Assembly: GCF_963678635.1 (NCBI RefSeq) | Contig: NC_087065.1 | Span: forward strand, 63,018,754-63,082,753 | Reading direction: 5' to 3' | From: Symsagittifera roscoffensis | Taxonomy: Eukaryota; Xenacoelomorpha; Acoela; Convolutidae | Length of the DNA stretch: 64,000 bases | Shown: positions 11,100 to 24,465 of the stretch, in pieces | Layout: each line of letters starts with the position of its first letter | Position numbering within the stretch: the first letter of the stretch is position 1 | Translations under genes and position numbers: made by a program | Notes under the pieces: model-generated | Seen by the model: the letters and a program-made list of their open reading frames with translations, nothing else | Database searches by the model: none | What the model was told of the DNA's origin: nothing

Positions 11100-14000
11100 C
11101 TTTCAAAGCCCTCAGCAGAGACTACGAGGTGTCCTTTAAGTTGGAACCACCGGCAGATAAAACCAAAATAAAACATAAGCTCGTCCTGCCCTTGCTTATA
11201 CATACAAGAGCCGCGAAAACTTTCCATAGGGTAAGAGTGGATAAACTTGACCTCAATCTGAGTTTTTCAAATCTTTAACCGTATTAAGCTCATGAAAATA
11301 TTTAGAACGTGAGTGCTGGTAATTGAACTGCCTACAAAACACAATTTGTGAGCAATCAATTTGACTTGTAGAATACGATTCGTCGGCGTCAATCCAGACC
11401 AAAACTAAGGAAGAGGTCAATCCAAAAGAAGCTGTGGACAACATGGATGCTCTCACCTAGTCTCAGGAAGATAGCATTTTCCCAAAAAATGCTACCTGGA
11501 CCGCCACGGACCTTAAGTTTCAGTAAACGTCAAAAAAGGACATGCTGACTGCCGTCTCTAAAAATTCGAAATTTTTCTATGTAATCCGGGCTGCTCGGTT
11601 AAACATATTTGATATGCTTCAATTACGCATTCAAGAAAACCATCTTTTCTGCAATCTTTTCTTTTGTTTTATAATGTCAATCGGCTGAAAAGTTTTGTTA
11701 TATTGATCCTCTATTTGAGTGCCAGATCTGTCAATAAAATGAGCGCCAGCAAATCTTTCAGTGAAATCAAAATGAGTAACATCAAACTTGTTGACATAGC
11801 GGTTGACGGCGAGGAAGAGGAGAAGAAAACTCTGACAAAAAAACAGCTAAAAAAAAGCTGATTACAGCTCGGCGGTAGTCTTGGATGACGAGCACAAGAC
11901 TTAGCAGATTACATCAACTGGAGTGAGTTAGAAAATGTGTTCCTCTGTCAACTCGCAGGACTTTCATTCAGTCTTAAGAAGACCACAGAAAAGAAGCGCT
12001 TTTCATGTTGTCAGCGGAGACAACGAGGTGACCTTTTCCAAGTTTGAATCACAGGCAGCTAAAATTGAAAAGATATTTGGGCACGCTTTGTCGTCGCTGA
12101 TACAAGAGCTAAAAACAAAATTGACCTTTTTTCTCATAGAGTAAGATTGCTTCAGATAACCTCAAATAAAAATGTTTCAATTCTTATATCATTATAAAAT
12201 CATGATGATTTCAGCGTTAAACAAATGGGTAGAATACTTAATTCAAACAAAGGATTTATACTTAATTCTCACGAATTACTTTATCTGTACCTCTTTCCGG
12301 GAAGGGGCGCAAACATATTGGAGACTAAAATAACCGCACTGTTCCCGATTTTCTTACTTTTAAGCAGCAAAACTTTCAGTCGTACAAATAATTGAGACCA
12401 ATGAAATAAACAGCCCAATCATCCTCTTTGCCATTGGACGCAAACGCAGCTTGGAAAGAGCTCGTGGAGCTCAAAAACTGAAAAAGTTTTTCTCTAAAAA
12501 TCAATCAGCGGCTACGAACCGTCTTATCAAACAAATAGAAGCAAAATTAGTTAACACACAGTTTCAACTTAAAGTATAGAGTTAAATGGACGCTTGTCGA
12601 TCCTGATAAATTTTCAAATTTCGCTCAAAAATTGCGCATTATCTCTCTTTGACCGAAATTTCATGGTTACTTTCCTAAACTGTTTCACTGGAGGTCAACA
12701 AAAGCATATAGATTTTTTGTAAAATGTAATAAAGTGGATGTAATAACAACAAGGAAAGGTATTTTTAGTTCTCGTATTTCACCGTTATGCTTGTCATAAA
12801 ACCTTTCCAACATCTAATCATATGTGTCCTGCCAGCCCATGTGTATTGTGCAGACAAGCAGAATGTAAAAACAGATGCGGTCGGCTTTGTTTTTATCACA
12901 GAGGAATGAATGATAGCTCCGCGCACTGATTGCGCAAAGAAACTGAAACTTCAATTCTGTAAAAGTGCTCACGACTCACCTTGAGCAAATATTGACATCA
13001 TCTACTGATTGTAACAGATAAAAAAAACTCTGATCAGTAAATCTTCTGATAGCAAAGCATTCAATATCTTAGCATAGAGGTCCAAAAAAGCTATGCATAA
13101 TTTGCTCCCAGTGTTTTGATAATAAAATCGTCATTTGATTCAATACTTCTTTCAATCACCGATAAGAAGGAAACGACCAAAAACCGTTGACGATGACAAT
13201 AATGGGGAGCATCAAGATTTTTGTACAGAAGAAACGATCAAAGCAGACAAGGAAAGCAGCTCTTTACCGGGCCTTGATCGAGATACTGAGCTTTCAGTAC
13301 TAAAAAATGCAATCTATTATTTTGGTCAAAAAACGGATCAAATATGTGCCAAACGACAATCATAGGGCAGTTTTTTTGAGCGCAAAAACACTGAGTGGTG
13401 ATCAGGAACTTGTTTTCAAGGGTTATGATTGCGTATCACACTTTCTTAAAATACTTTTTTAGTAATCTGAAAATTGTGAGAAAAGTTAAATAAATCATTG
13501 CCCACTTCGAAATTGAATTTGAGATTGAACTAATGTTGAATTGTTATATGAAAAATAACAATGCATTTCAAAGATTGTTTTCAGAGGCAATAAATTAATT
13601 TCAGTTGGAGTTGAACATTTGGGCTGATAAAGAATAAAAAAGAATACTTTCCTCACTGCCGTACGTGCAGAGCGTCACTTGATCAACAAAAAACTAAGAT
13701 ATATCCTTGAATGAAAAATCTTTGACAAATTTTCTAACTACAGCCGTCCTGGTACTTTGAAGACTGTGATTATTGTAGTCATCTTAAATTTTCAACCGAA
13801 GCAAAATTTTCCATCACAACACCATTTCGGAGCACAAGTCGGCCATTGTTTTCCGAATACGGGAATTTACCATCCAAATGCCTTCTTGGGAATGCTCGGG
13901 TGAAAAAAAACTGAAGAAACTGAGTAAGCCGGAATGGATAACTACATTTTTTTTATAAACCAGGCAAAACAAAATTCAGTAACCCAAATGTCGGAGAGCA

Positions 14001-14269
14001 ACAAATTGGTCCATGTAAAGTTGACGGGTTAATGTTAAAATTCGATGATCATGAAGATTAATCATCCAGTTCTAGTTTTTTGTCAACGGAGAAAAAGACT
14101 CCGCATCTCAAAAAACTCGGAATGACATTGAAAGAAATAAGCTAATTTCATATAAAGATCGCTCAACCAGTACAGATGAATGACAAAACCGTGTGCAAAG
14201 CAACAAACGGATACGAGTTCATCGTTGAGGCATGTGATGACATTTCAAATCAGAAAACCATTCCAAATT
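11100..14269 (+). mobile_element. Maverick/Polinton-like relic, copy B
   Basis: 11100-11456 repeats 7676-8033, 12489-13912 repeats 8040-9480 and 13920-14250 repeats about 9818-10135. Between the first two blocks lies 11457-12488, absent from copy A. It holds two small open frames (11664-11861 and 11935-12144) with no recognised domain. The exonuclease-side piece (GDQELVFKGYDC, about 13390-13440) is retained, while the ExoIII box is removed by the deletion at 13912. The block switches at 14270 to sequence shared with copy D, so that junction is a rearrangement breakpoint. Confidence 0.65.
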
Positions 14270-14779
14270 TTCAACCTAAGAAGAACAGGTTTGCAACAAC
14301 TGTGGAAAATGGTTTTCTGAAAAAACTCAATATTGATGACCCACTGTTCAGATTTAAATATGGGTAGACCAAGAAAGTCGTTCAAGAGTCTAAACTTTGT
14401 AATATAGCATGAATAAAACAAACTGAAAATTATCATAAATACAGCAAATTCCAAATCTGTGTCGCGAAAGGTTTCATTAAAAAGCTAAAGAGTATATTAT
14501 ACATATATTTGAAAAATTTAGGAATTTTTTTCACAGTTTGCGAAAATTTGAAAAAACTATCAATGCATGTTGAAACATCTCAGCTAAAATTTCGCCTAAT
14601 AACGTTGAATGAAACTATTTCAAAAGATTGGTTCAATTAGGTTTCTCCAACGAGTTAAAATCATTCAAAAAGAAAAGATGAAAAATGGTGTGAGAAGCAG
14701 CAGATAAAACAGAAAATTTTAATTGAATGATTCAGAGCACATATCAGTTTAAACGGATATCCCATTGCAAAAAAAAATC

Positions 14780-15010
14780 ACAATTTTACTGACGAGGTCA
14801 ATTTAATTAAGTTCGTATCAAACCTTTGAAAAGAAATCACCAAGTCACTTATGCTCTAAAAGACAAACTGGAGAAGAAGTTTTGGGAACTTTCTACAAAA
14901 TGAAGCTCGTTACCTACAAATTTTCTGATGACCGCTCACGACGCCCCCACTTGATGGCAGTCAAACAAAGGCATACATTTATTCAACCAATTGTTTGATT
15001 TTTAAAAATT
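14780..15010 (+). pseudogene. Possible integrase C-terminal fragment
   Basis: Around 14840-14960, in more than one frame, the translation resembles the end of a retroviral-like integrase as found in Mavericks: VTYALKDKLEK, then VLGTFYKMKLVTYKF. The pattern 'TYxLxD...GxFYxxEL' is common there. No catalytic D,D,E core is seen in this window on this strand, so it is only a tail. The same sequence recurs in copy D at about 21375-21605. Confidence 0.4.
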
Positions 15011-15035
15011 TACAATTCAGTCGTAGTCAATCGAA

Positions 15036-15068
15036 GATCTGTCTGTCGGTCTGTCTGTCTGTCTGGCT
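15036..15068. repeat. GTCT microsatellite
   Basis: A short run of CTGT/GTCT repeats with one interruption (TCTGTCTGTCGGTCTGTCTG...). It is duplicated unchanged in copy D near 21637-21663. Confidence 0.8.
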
Positions 15069-15772
15069 GTTCCGAATACTTGATGTTTAGATAATGAATA
15101 TCATTTCAGTCACATAGAAAAGATAATTAATGGATGCTGGATCATGGATACGAATTAAAGGATAGGAATGATAATTATTAGGGATGGAAGCTGGTTCTGA
15201 AGCACCGCAGTGGATACGGTAGTGGATTAGGCTCAGCTAACCGCATAGGTTTCAAATCTATTGCAATTCATTATGCTAAAAATAGGTTATCCTAGTGACA
15301 AGAAATTTTTATCAGCCAATGCTGTTAGAAATGTTGGACGAACCAAAAGCGGCTATTAAATGTTAAGCCAAAAGCTACTATAAAAGATTTTTGAAGAGTA
15401 CATTTAAAAAACAAGTAGGAGAAGGAGCACACCATTGTCGAAGCGTTCCAAAGACAACAAAAAAGAAGGTGGCCAACTGACTCAACAAGCGCACCATTTC
15501 TACCAATTAAAACAAACTTATAGGCTCATCAAACGAACAAGAGAAAAGCAACCAGGAAACAAAGCAGACAAGACTTTTTTTGCCAAAACTAGTTGATAAT
15601 GCATCGCGATGAGACGGTAAGGAGGGAGAGGACCCTCAAGTTCTTTTTTTCACATCTGAGCCCCCTATATGGGTAGTTCGTTCAACCCTTGGTCAACAAA
15701 AAGCACGGGATGACAATGGAAGAATTGTGGCTAACTTCTTATAAAGATCGTTCAGTTTTTTTTACAGAAGCA

Positions 15773-16135
15773 GATCAATGAAAAAACCGGGTACAAAACA
15801 ACAGACGGATACGAGATCATCGTTGAGGCATGTGAGCACATTTGGGAGTGTGACTATCATACCTTAGTAACAGATCTAGATAACAATGATGACAACAGCA
15901 CAACGCTTTCCTCTTCTAAATTGCCGAAATCGATTGTTTCTAAAAGCGCCTACTACACACCTTTAAGTGCACGAGATGCATTTGTGGGCGGTAGGACTGA
16001 AAACTTTTGCCTTCATTGGATAAAATGAGATATAAATCAACACTTTCGTTACGCTGACATTTGTTCTCTTTATCCCTAAATTAACGCAAACTGTTCCTAC
16101 CCCGTTGAACATCCATTGGAGATTTTAATTAAACC
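15773..16135 (+). pseudogene. PolB-like fragment: GGRT box and motif A, copy C
   Basis: Near 15966-16000 the frame reads SARDAFVGGRTE, a box that precedes the palm in Maverick/Polinton polymerases. About 55 bp later (16056-16076) DICSLYP matches the metal-binding motif A. A frameshift lies directly after it. The upstream part corresponds to the copy-A segment at 10072-10215 but is diverged, so C is not simply a copy of A. The copy-D counterpart lies about 6,597 bp downstream. Confidence 0.7.
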
Positions 16136-16288
16136 TGTTTTTGCTGAGATAGGAGCAAAAAGGAAGACGACAATTAATTTACGCTTGATCTGAGAACCTT
16201 CGATCAAAAAATTATACTGAAAGTTCCCGGCTCTAATTAATGTCAACCGAGAAGTTAAGTCGAAGATAGAATCTTAAAAACTTTTGGT

Positions 16289-17160
16289 TTGGAAGCATTA
16301 AAGTTCGTCTTGCCGCCGGGTAATCTAATGATACCTGTCCTCGCTTTCAAGCTTTTCTTTCATTTTCAAATAAGCTGCGTCGAAGAATTTGCTGTTAACA
16401 AAAAACGCCAAATCGTTTGTGAGACCATATTGCAACTTGAATACAAACATGGAAACAATCATCTCGACCGATCTTTTTGGGAATTTTTTTGTAACAGTTG
16501 AAATCAAATTTGCGTTTTTAAATGGCTATCGAGTATTAGATATCCTAGAGGTGTATTAAAGGAAACCGTGAAAACAAAAGCAGTTACCCTTTCAAAAAAC
16601 ATAAATTTTTTGTTGAAAATTAAAACTGAAGCAAGTAGACTTTTGCAGCATTTTGAACTCAACGAGGACTCAAGGTTGGATCCTGACAAAATTTGTTACA
16701 TGAAGGTCTCCATTTCATTTCCAACCTTCTCTTGAATTTCTTTCGGGGACATCATAGAAAGAACGAAACATACAATATTTTAATATATCTTCAATTACAT
16801 TGATGTTTTGGAACATTTCACTTCAAATTGAACAATGAGCACCACAAGAAGGTTAGATGCAAACCATGTCGGATATGACTTGATGTATCCACATTAAAAA
16901 TATATTGTTTTTGCTGCTATTCTGTTCAAAAACCAATGTTTTGCAGGCTATATTTACAACGGTACATGCACGTACTGTCCTCTACAGGTACATGAAGCGA
17001 GTGAAAAAGACTACAAATATACTGTATTGTGACACAGACAGCATTTTGTACTTTGCTCAAACGGAATCGACGACGGGGACACAGAACAGAGACATCCCAT
17101 TAAGAAACACTTCGGGGCATGACAGATGAAACTCCAGAAAACATTGAGTTTTTGAAATTT
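16289..17160 (+). pseudogene. PolB-like fragment: LPP box to motif C, copy C
   Basis: 16289-16501 is open and starts with KFVLPPGNLMIPVLAFKL, like the block between motifs A and B of protein-primed polymerases (charged residue, LPP, then a P-V-L sequence). 16905-17129 contains YMKRVKKTTNILYCDTDSIL. YxDTDS is family B motif C with both catalytic Asp residues. It is followed after a shift by MTDETPENIEFLKF (about 17118-17160), also usual in the group. Motif B is not identifiable between them, and several stops break the frame. Confidence 0.75.
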
Positions 17161-17538
17161 TATAGATTTTTGTTTAAATCAAAATAACTTCTCGCTGACT
17201 CTCTTTTTATTCGATCTGCAGCAAAAATCTTAATTTATTTTTAGTGCGATTCTTAATTACAATTTTCTCTCACTTTCAAATTGTTTGTCAGAAAGAATTT
17301 TGAGCTCGTTGCAACACAAAATTAACTCGTTTCATCTTCTTCCCAAACCCCACGCATAAAGAAAAAGCAGGTAAACAGACAGCGTGGAATGGTGAAAGAA
17401 AGATTTGGAAAGATTGAAAGAGAAAAGCATCACTAATATGATGGGCTCTCAATTTACAAGTGCTACACTTATTATATAATTTCCGAGAAGGATGGCGGCA
17501 ATCAGTCTCATTATATTTCAGATGAATGCGAAGATCAG

Positions 17539-17875
17539 ATGTGCAATGGCTTCTATGGTAAAAGTATTTTTTTCTTGAGTGGTCCAGAAAACTTGGATCG
17601 CAATCAAACTGCCTTCAATCATTTATCATTTGCAGTTTTTATTTTTTTCGAATGGCATCAAAGCATGGTTGTTCAGAATGTTACAGCACAGAGCGTCATC
17701 TATGATTTGCAAAAAGTTTCGAATATGGTCCGCGAGTTCTTCTATCCAAAAAAAACGAGAAATAAGTCAGCTATATAAACAAGAAACAAGAAGACGGTTT
17801 GCCGCCAGAAACCGACTGGGAATCAATCATGTATTTTTTTCAGTTAATTATAAGACTCTACCTTTTTTGTGTTAG
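17539..17875 (+). pseudogene. Unrecognised open fragment in copy C
   Basis: An open stretch beginning near 17515 (DECEDQMCNGFYGKSIFFLSG) continues with a shift into SVIYDLQKVSNMVREFFYP and a basic end. I cannot assign it to a family. It lies downstream of motif C, so the FYGKS stretch is out of order to be the polymerase's motif B. The copy at 24159-24470 fuses both parts in one 103-codon frame owing to small indels. It is probably a decayed gene or the polymerase C-terminus. Confidence 0.35.
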
Positions 17876-18836
17876 TGGTTGTAATTGTCAGTCATCTATC
17901 CATATATCCAAATATCTCTTTATAAAATCGTCATTTGAATCTGTTTTTTTTTCGTAGCAACCATATGATTGGATCAACTATCCACCATTCAGTTCAAACC
18001 TACTCTAATTTTAAAAATCTTCTGTTATTGTTTGACTTCATTGCTATGTTTTTTATTCAGATCATTGACTCTTATCACGCTTTCACCCCGAGTTTTTGCC
18101 CGAGTGTGAGCGCGAAAAGCTGTTGACAGCTTGGCTTACGTAAACTGCTGTTCAATTTTGTAATTTATTGTGCGACGAGGACGAGCAAATAAACGACGGC
18201 AACGATTACATGTTAAGTATTGACAGTGAAGGCAAAAATTGTAATATGCTTTTGAGATTGGATGCATCTGATTCTGATGTTTCTCTTATTCAGAACTTTG
18301 CTGTTTTAATACAATTTCTCTTATCACAGAAATGAGGGCAAAAGAATGCATCAACAAGGATAGCAGGAGCAATTGATAAACAGTATGTCGCTACAAAAAA
18401 GATTTACACAGAGCAGCAGCAGAATTAACAACTAAGAAAGACAACACAAGGCAATGTTTCGTTGCAGGATCCACGAGTTAGTACTTCTTCTAGTGCATTG
18501 GTGCTGTTTTAAGGAACGAACTCAACAAAAAATTTTGTCTCTCGCCAATTGTTGAACTGTTTACGTACATCTTCCTTATCAGTGGTAATCGTAGTGGCAA
18601 GCACGGTGAACAATCAGCAGATTCGTCAACATCCGATGCATTTGAGAGCCTCGTTTGATGACGATGACGAAAAAATAATTTTTCTATGAGACAATTTCTG
18701 ATTGAATTGTGTATTATTTTATTGTCGCTGTTGCTTCATTCCTTTATTTTTTATTCGAAAATAGATAATTGTTGTCTGTTACAATTAATCGATATTTTCC
18801 CAATTTTTTTTAAATATTTAGGTCAGGCAAACAGTT

Positions 18837-18880
18837 TGTGTTTGTGTGTGTGAGTGTGTGTGTGTGAGTGCGTTTTTGTG
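18837..18880. repeat. TG microsatellite in copy C
   Basis: An interrupted TG/TGAG tract, the short allele of the tract that grows in the later tandem copies (25437-25472, 26877-26915 and 28316-28380). Confidence 0.8.
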
Positions 18881-18980
18881 CGTGTAGTTTTTGATCAACC
18901 AGCAAATGCAAGGCCGGAAAAACTTTTTTTTATCGAACTGATAATGACAATTTTTACTCTATTGTGATTCTTAAAATCGC

Positions 18981-20518
18981 GAAGAGAAGAAAACAAAAAT
19001 TAGTTTTTTTTATCTCTTGACTTTTTGTGTTTTATATAAGTTGGGCCAAATTAGATCGAGCCTCAATCACAAAATCATTTTTATTTTCGCCAAAAACACT
19101 ACTTACTTCAGTATTTTGTCTTCTACTTAGGGTTATTTTTACCGTCGCCTTTTCCCAGGGCAAAAATTAGCAGCAGCAGTAGTAATAGTAGTTTTGGTGA
19201 GATCAAAGAGACTGGGAGGCTGGAGCTGATGTGGAGTCCAAATGGAACTCTTTCTGTTGTACGAGACAAGGCTCTGACGATGTATTTGTTCGCTGAAAAG
19301 AGTTTGGTATGTATGCTTGTTGCCTTGTGTATTTTGCTGCTGTGCCTAAGATCTTCCAATTGTGAACAGAAGACTGCTTATTTTAAATTATTATTTTTTT
19401 TGCTACAGTTCCTTACTAACAGTTCCAGTTTCGTAACAGCTATCATTCATTTGCAGGAGACAGCGCCTTAGGTGAAAAAAAACATACACAATAATTCCCC
19501 AAAAGAGCGAATCTTATGTGTCCAACCAAAAACCTAGCAGAGCTCTATTGCGCTAGACCTCAGTCTTTTCCGAATTGTTATTGAGATTTCATAAAAGAAC
19601 ATTTTGGTCCTTTTGATTGATCTCTCGTCCTCTTGTCCCAATTTCATGCCTTTTTGCATTTTTGTAACAGACGAGAGTATCCACAAAAAACATCAGCGTC
19701 GTCGTCAAACAGAAAAAAACTCCAATTTTTTTTAATCCCCAGAGCTGCAGAAACAGTCGGTCACAGAAAAGTGGACGGGTTTTTCAACACCCCAACACAT
19801 CAGTTACAACTAGCAAATCAGATCACATAATTTCACAAGAAACCAGTCCAGACAAACTGCTCGCTGCGCTGAAACTAGAATAGGAAATTTTAATATTATT
19901 GCCTCCTTCTTTTCCTCCTTCTGCCAATGATAAATGACGACGCAGCAGCTCGAAAAATTTGACTTTATCCCTGCAAATTATCTTCAACAACAACAACAAC
20001 AGGAAAAAGTTTTCAGGACTCAAGTGAAGGAAATGGCCTTCCACCTCAACAACAGTTGCCAAAAATTAACAAAGAGGCAAAAAAGGAGGAGCAGCAGGAG
20101 GATGAGAAAAATGTGCTCCTTGAAGAACATATAAATTTTTACTGCATTATCAGCCAGTAGCGCCTTCAAAAACTAACTAATGCGCATATTAATTATCTTT
20201 AATTTAGAAAACAGTCAATCCGACGTCTTTCTTCTCACGTCTGATAAAACAACGAGAAGTGGCGGGGTACATCAGCAGTAGCAGTTAGTGATATGACGTC
20301 AAAGATTATGTTTGACAAATTTTGAAATTTTTGCCAATAAAGGATGAAAAAATCCTACCAATTACTAAAACCTCTTAAGATTTGATTTCGCTTAAAAACT
20401 CAGCTGACAATTTCACACGAAAAATTACGCTCCAAAATTTATAAATGGCAGCAGCAACAAGAACAAGAGACGGGCGTATAAAAGAGGCCGCCGTCAAATG
20501 ACGACTACGAACACCAAG

Positions 20519-20585
<67 letters not shown>

Positions 20586-20868
20586 TAACTGACAAGCGAG
20601 TAGCCGAGAGCAAGACGAAGCACACCCATCGCAGCAAGTTTTGCAAGAGGGCTTTCGCGCAAAAAAGCTGAGCAATTTTTGGAGTTTTCATCCACTTATC
20701 CCAAAATCAAGCAAAAGATTATCAAATATAAACGTCTGAGTATTGGCAGTTGAGGCATTAACAATATTTGGTCCATGGACAATGCCGATATGGATAAAAT
20801 TGCAAACCAGATTAGTGTTACAAAAAATCGCTCAGTTGAAGTTGATGTCTTGAGTCGATACCTGAGGG
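18981..20868. other. Spacer between copies C and D
   Basis: 18981-19043 matches the sequence that ends at the assembly gap (about 28875-28941). From 19044 the sequence is unique. It includes scattered CAG, CAA and TTG tracts, giving open frames of homopolymeric residues (for example runs of Leu on the minus strand at 19123-19359). I see no credible gene. Confidence 0.5.
20518..20586. repeat. (CAA)n microsatellite
   Basis: About 22 uninterrupted CAA units. Both minus-strand open frames that cross it (long Val or Leu runs) are artefacts of the repeat. Confidence 0.95.
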
Positions 20869-22031
20869 TTCAACCTAAGAAGAACAGGTTTGCAACAACT
20901 GTGGAAAATGGTTTTCTGAAAAAACTCAATATTGATGACCCACTGTTCAGATTTAAATATGGGTAGACCAAGAAAGTCGTTCAAGTGTGTAAACGTTGTA
21001 ATATAGCATGAATAAAACAAACTGAAAATTATCATAAATACAGCAAATTCCAAATCTGTGTCGCGAAAGGTTTCATTAAAAAGCTAAAGAGTATATTATA
21101 CATATATTTGAAAAAATTAGGAATTTTTTTCACAGTTTGCGAAAATTTGAAAAAACTATCAATGCATGTTGAAACATCTCAGCTAAAATTTCGCCTAATA
21201 ACGTTGAATGAAACTATTTCAAAAGATTGGTTCAATTAGGTTTCTCCAACGAGTTAAAATCATTCAAAAAGAAAAGATGAAAAATGGTGTGAGAAGCAGC
21301 AGATAAAACAGAAAATTTTAATTGAATGATTCAGAGCACATATCAGTTTAAACGGATATCCCATTGCAAAAAAAATCACAATTTTACTGACGAGGTCAAT
21401 TTAATTAAGTTCGTATCAAACCTTTGAAAAGAAATCACCAAGTCACTTATGCTCTAAAAGACAAACTGGAGAAGAAGTTTTGGGAACTTTCTACAAAATG
21501 AAGCTCGTTACCTACAAATTTTCTGATGACCGCTCACGACGCCCCCACTTGATGGCAGTCAAACAAAGGCATACATTTATTCAACCAATTGTTTGATTTT
21601 TAAAAATTTACAATTCAGTCGTAGTCAATCGAAGATCTGTCTGTCGGTCTGTCTGTCTGTCTGGCTGTTCCGAATACTTGATGTTTAGATAATGAATATC
21701 ATTTCAGTCACATAGAAAAGATAATTAATGGATGCTGGATCATGGATACGAATTAAAGGATAGGAATGATAATTATTAGGGATGGAAGCTGGTTCTGAAG
21801 CACCGCAGTGGATACGGTAGTGGATTAGGCTCAGCTAACCGCATAGGCTTCAAATCTATTGCAATTCATTATGCTAAAAATAGGTTATCCTAGTGACAAG
21901 AAATTTTTATCAGCCAATGCTGTTAGAAATGTTGGACGAACCAAAAGCGGCTATTAAATGTTAAGCCAAAAGCTACTATAAAAGATTTTTGAAGAGTACA
22001 TTTAAAAAACAAGTAGGAGAAGGAGCACGCC

Positions 22032-22196
22032 ATGTCGAAGCGTTCCAAAGACAACAAAAAAGAAGGTGGCCAACTGACTCAACAAGCGCACCATTTCTAC
22101 CAATTAAAACAAACTTATAGGCTCATCAAACGAACAAGAGAAAAGCAACCAGGAAACAAAGCAGACAAGACTTTTTTTGCCAAAACTAGTCGATAA
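22032..22196 (+). pseudogene. Small basic ORF remnant in copy D
   Basis: An ATG-initiated 54-codon frame with start MSKRSKDNKKEGG and many Lys, Arg and Gln residues. Copy C carries the same sequence at about 15433 but with an indel beside the ATG. It sits just upstream of the polymerase pieces. Product unknown; it could be the N-terminus of a lost gene. Confidence 0.3.
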
Positions 22197-22885
22197 TGCA
22201 TCGCGATGAGACGGTAAGGAGGGAGAGGACCCTCAAGTTCTTTTTTTCACATCTGAGCCCCCTATATGGGTAATTCGTTCAACCCTTGGTCAACAAAAAG
22301 CACGGGATGACAATGGAAGAATTGTGGCTAACTTCTTATAAAGATCGTTCAGTTTTTTTTACAGAAGCAGATCAATGAAAAAACCGGGTACAAAACAACA
22401 GACGGATACGAGATCATCGTTGAGGCATGTGAGCACATTTGGGAGTGTGACTATCATACCTTAGTAACAGATCTAGATAACAATGATGACAACAGCACAA
22501 CGCTTTCCTCTTCTAAATTGCCGAAATCGATTGTTTCTAAAAGCGCCTACTACACACCTTTAAGTGCACGAGATGCATTTGTGGGCGGTAGGACTGAAAA
22601 CTTTTGCCTTCATTGGATAAAATGAGATATAAATCAACACTTTCGTTACGCTGACATTTGTTCTCTTTATCCCTAAATTAACGCAAACTGTTCCTACCCC
22701 GTTGAACATCCATTGGAGATTTTAATTAAACCTGTTTTTGCTGAGATAGGAGCAAAAAGGAAGACGACAATTAATTTACGCTTGATCTGAGAACCTTCGA
22801 TCAAAAAATTATACTGAAAGTTCCCGGCTCTAATTAATGTCAACCGAGAAGTTAAGTCGAAGATAGAATCTTAAAAACTTTTGGT

Positions 22886-23098
22886 TTGGAAGCATTAAAG
22901 TTCGTCTTGCCGCCGGGTAATCTAATGATACCTGTCCTCGCTTTCAAGCTTTTCTTTCATTTTCAAATAAGCTGCGTCGAAGAATCTGCTGTTAACAAAA
23001 AACGCCAAATCGTTTGTGAGACCATATTGCAACTTGAATACAAACATGGAAACAATCATCTCGACCGATCTTTTTGGGAATTTTTTTGTAACAGTTGA
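22886..23098 (+). pseudogene. PolB-like fragment, LPP box, copy D
   Basis: Same as 16289-16501 with one Phe-to-Ser change near codon 33. It holds the LPPGNLMIPVLAFK block that lies between motifs A and B in protein-primed polymerases. Confidence 0.65.
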
Positions 23099-23501
23099 AA
23101 TCAAATTTGCGTTTTTAAATGGCTATCGAGTATTAGATATCCTAGAGGTGTATTAAAGGAAACCGTGAAAACAAAAGCAGTTACCCTTTCAAAAAACATA
23201 AATTTTTTGTTGAAAATTAAAACTGAAGCAAGTAGACTTTTGCAGCATTTTGAACTCAACGAGGACTCAAGGTTGGATCCTGACAAAATTTGTTACATGA
23301 AGGTCTCCATTTCATTTCCAACCTTCTCTTGAATTTCTTTCGGGGACATCATAGAAAGAACGAAACATACAATATTTTAATATATCTTCAATTACATTGA
23401 TGTTTTGGAACATTTCACTTCAAATTGAACAATGAGCACCACAAGAAGGTTAGATGCAAACCATGTCGGATATGACTTGATGTATCCACATTAAAAATAT
23501 A

Positions 23502-23726
23502 TTGTTTTTGCTGCTATTCTGTTCAAAAACCAATGTTTTGCAGGCTATATTTACAACGGTACATGCACGTACTGTCCTCTACAGGTACATGAAGCGAGTG
23601 AAAAAGACTACAAATATACTGTATTGTGACACAGACAGCATTTTGTACTTTGCTCAAACGGAATCGACGACGGGGACACAGAACAGAGACATCCCATTAA
23701 GAAACACTTCGGGGCATGACAGATGA
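23502..23726 (+). pseudogene. PolB-like fragment, motif C, copy D
   Basis: A 74-codon frame identical in translation to 16905-17129, with YCDTDSI (both catalytic Asp present). Only this isolated piece of the palm is open, with no start context and no continuation. Confidence 0.7.
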
Positions 23727-24465
23727 AACTCCAGAAAACATTGAGTTTTTGAAATTTTATAGATTTTTGTTAAAATCAAAATAACTTCTCGCTGACTCTC
23801 TTTTTATTCGATCTGCAGCAAAAATCTTAATTTATTTTTAGTGCGATTCTTAATTACAATTTTCTCTCACTTTCAAATTGTTTGTCAGAAGGAATTTTGA
23901 GCTCGTTGCAACACAAAATTAACTCGTTTCATCTTCTTCCCAAACCCTACGCATAAAGAAAAAGCTGGTAAACAGACAGCGTGGAATGGTGAAAGAAAGA
24001 TTTGGAAAGATTGAAAGAGAAAAGCATCACTAATATGATGGGCTCTCAATTTACAAGTGTTACACTTATTATATAAATCCCGAGAAGGATGGCGGCAATC
24101 AGTCTCATTATATTTCAGATGAATGCGAAGATCAGATGTGCAATGGCTTCTATGGTAAATGTCTTTTTTTCTTGAGTGGTCCAGAACACTTGGATCGCAA
24201 TCAAACTGCCTTCAATCATCTATCATTTGCAATTTTTATTTTTTCGAATGGCATCAAAGCATGATTGTTCAGAATGTTACAGCACAGAGCGTCATCTATG
24301 ATTTGCAAAAAGTTTCGAATATGGTCCGCGAGTTCTTCTATCCAAAAAAACGAGAAATAAGTCAGCTATATAAACAAGAAACAAGAAGACGGTTTGCCGC
24401 CAGAAACCGACTGGGAAGCAATCATGTATTTTTTTCAGTTAATTATAAGACTCTACCTTTTTTGT

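Larger units (their letters stand above)
14270..18980 (+). mobile_element. Maverick/Polinton-like relic, copy C
   Basis: Nearly identical to copy D at 20869-25578 (offset about 6.6 kb, with only scattered substitutions and 1-3 bp indels). In order it holds a possible integrase C-terminal piece (14780-15010), a GTCT microsatellite, a small basic ORF remnant (15433-15596), PolB palm pieces (15773-17160) and a 3' part (17400-18980) of unknown content. The 3' part is the region that becomes the 1.44-kb tandem repeat after copy D. The copy ends at about 18980, where a deletion joins it to sequence found otherwise at about 28870-28941. Confidence 0.7.

Noticed and set aside
17539-17575. Polymerase motif B at the NGFYGKS segment
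   Set aside because: It lies downstream of motif C, whereas motif B must precede it, and the surrounding residues do not fit.
20375-20695. 106-codon minus-strand frame with a long Val run
   Set aside because: It is produced by the CAA microsatellite.
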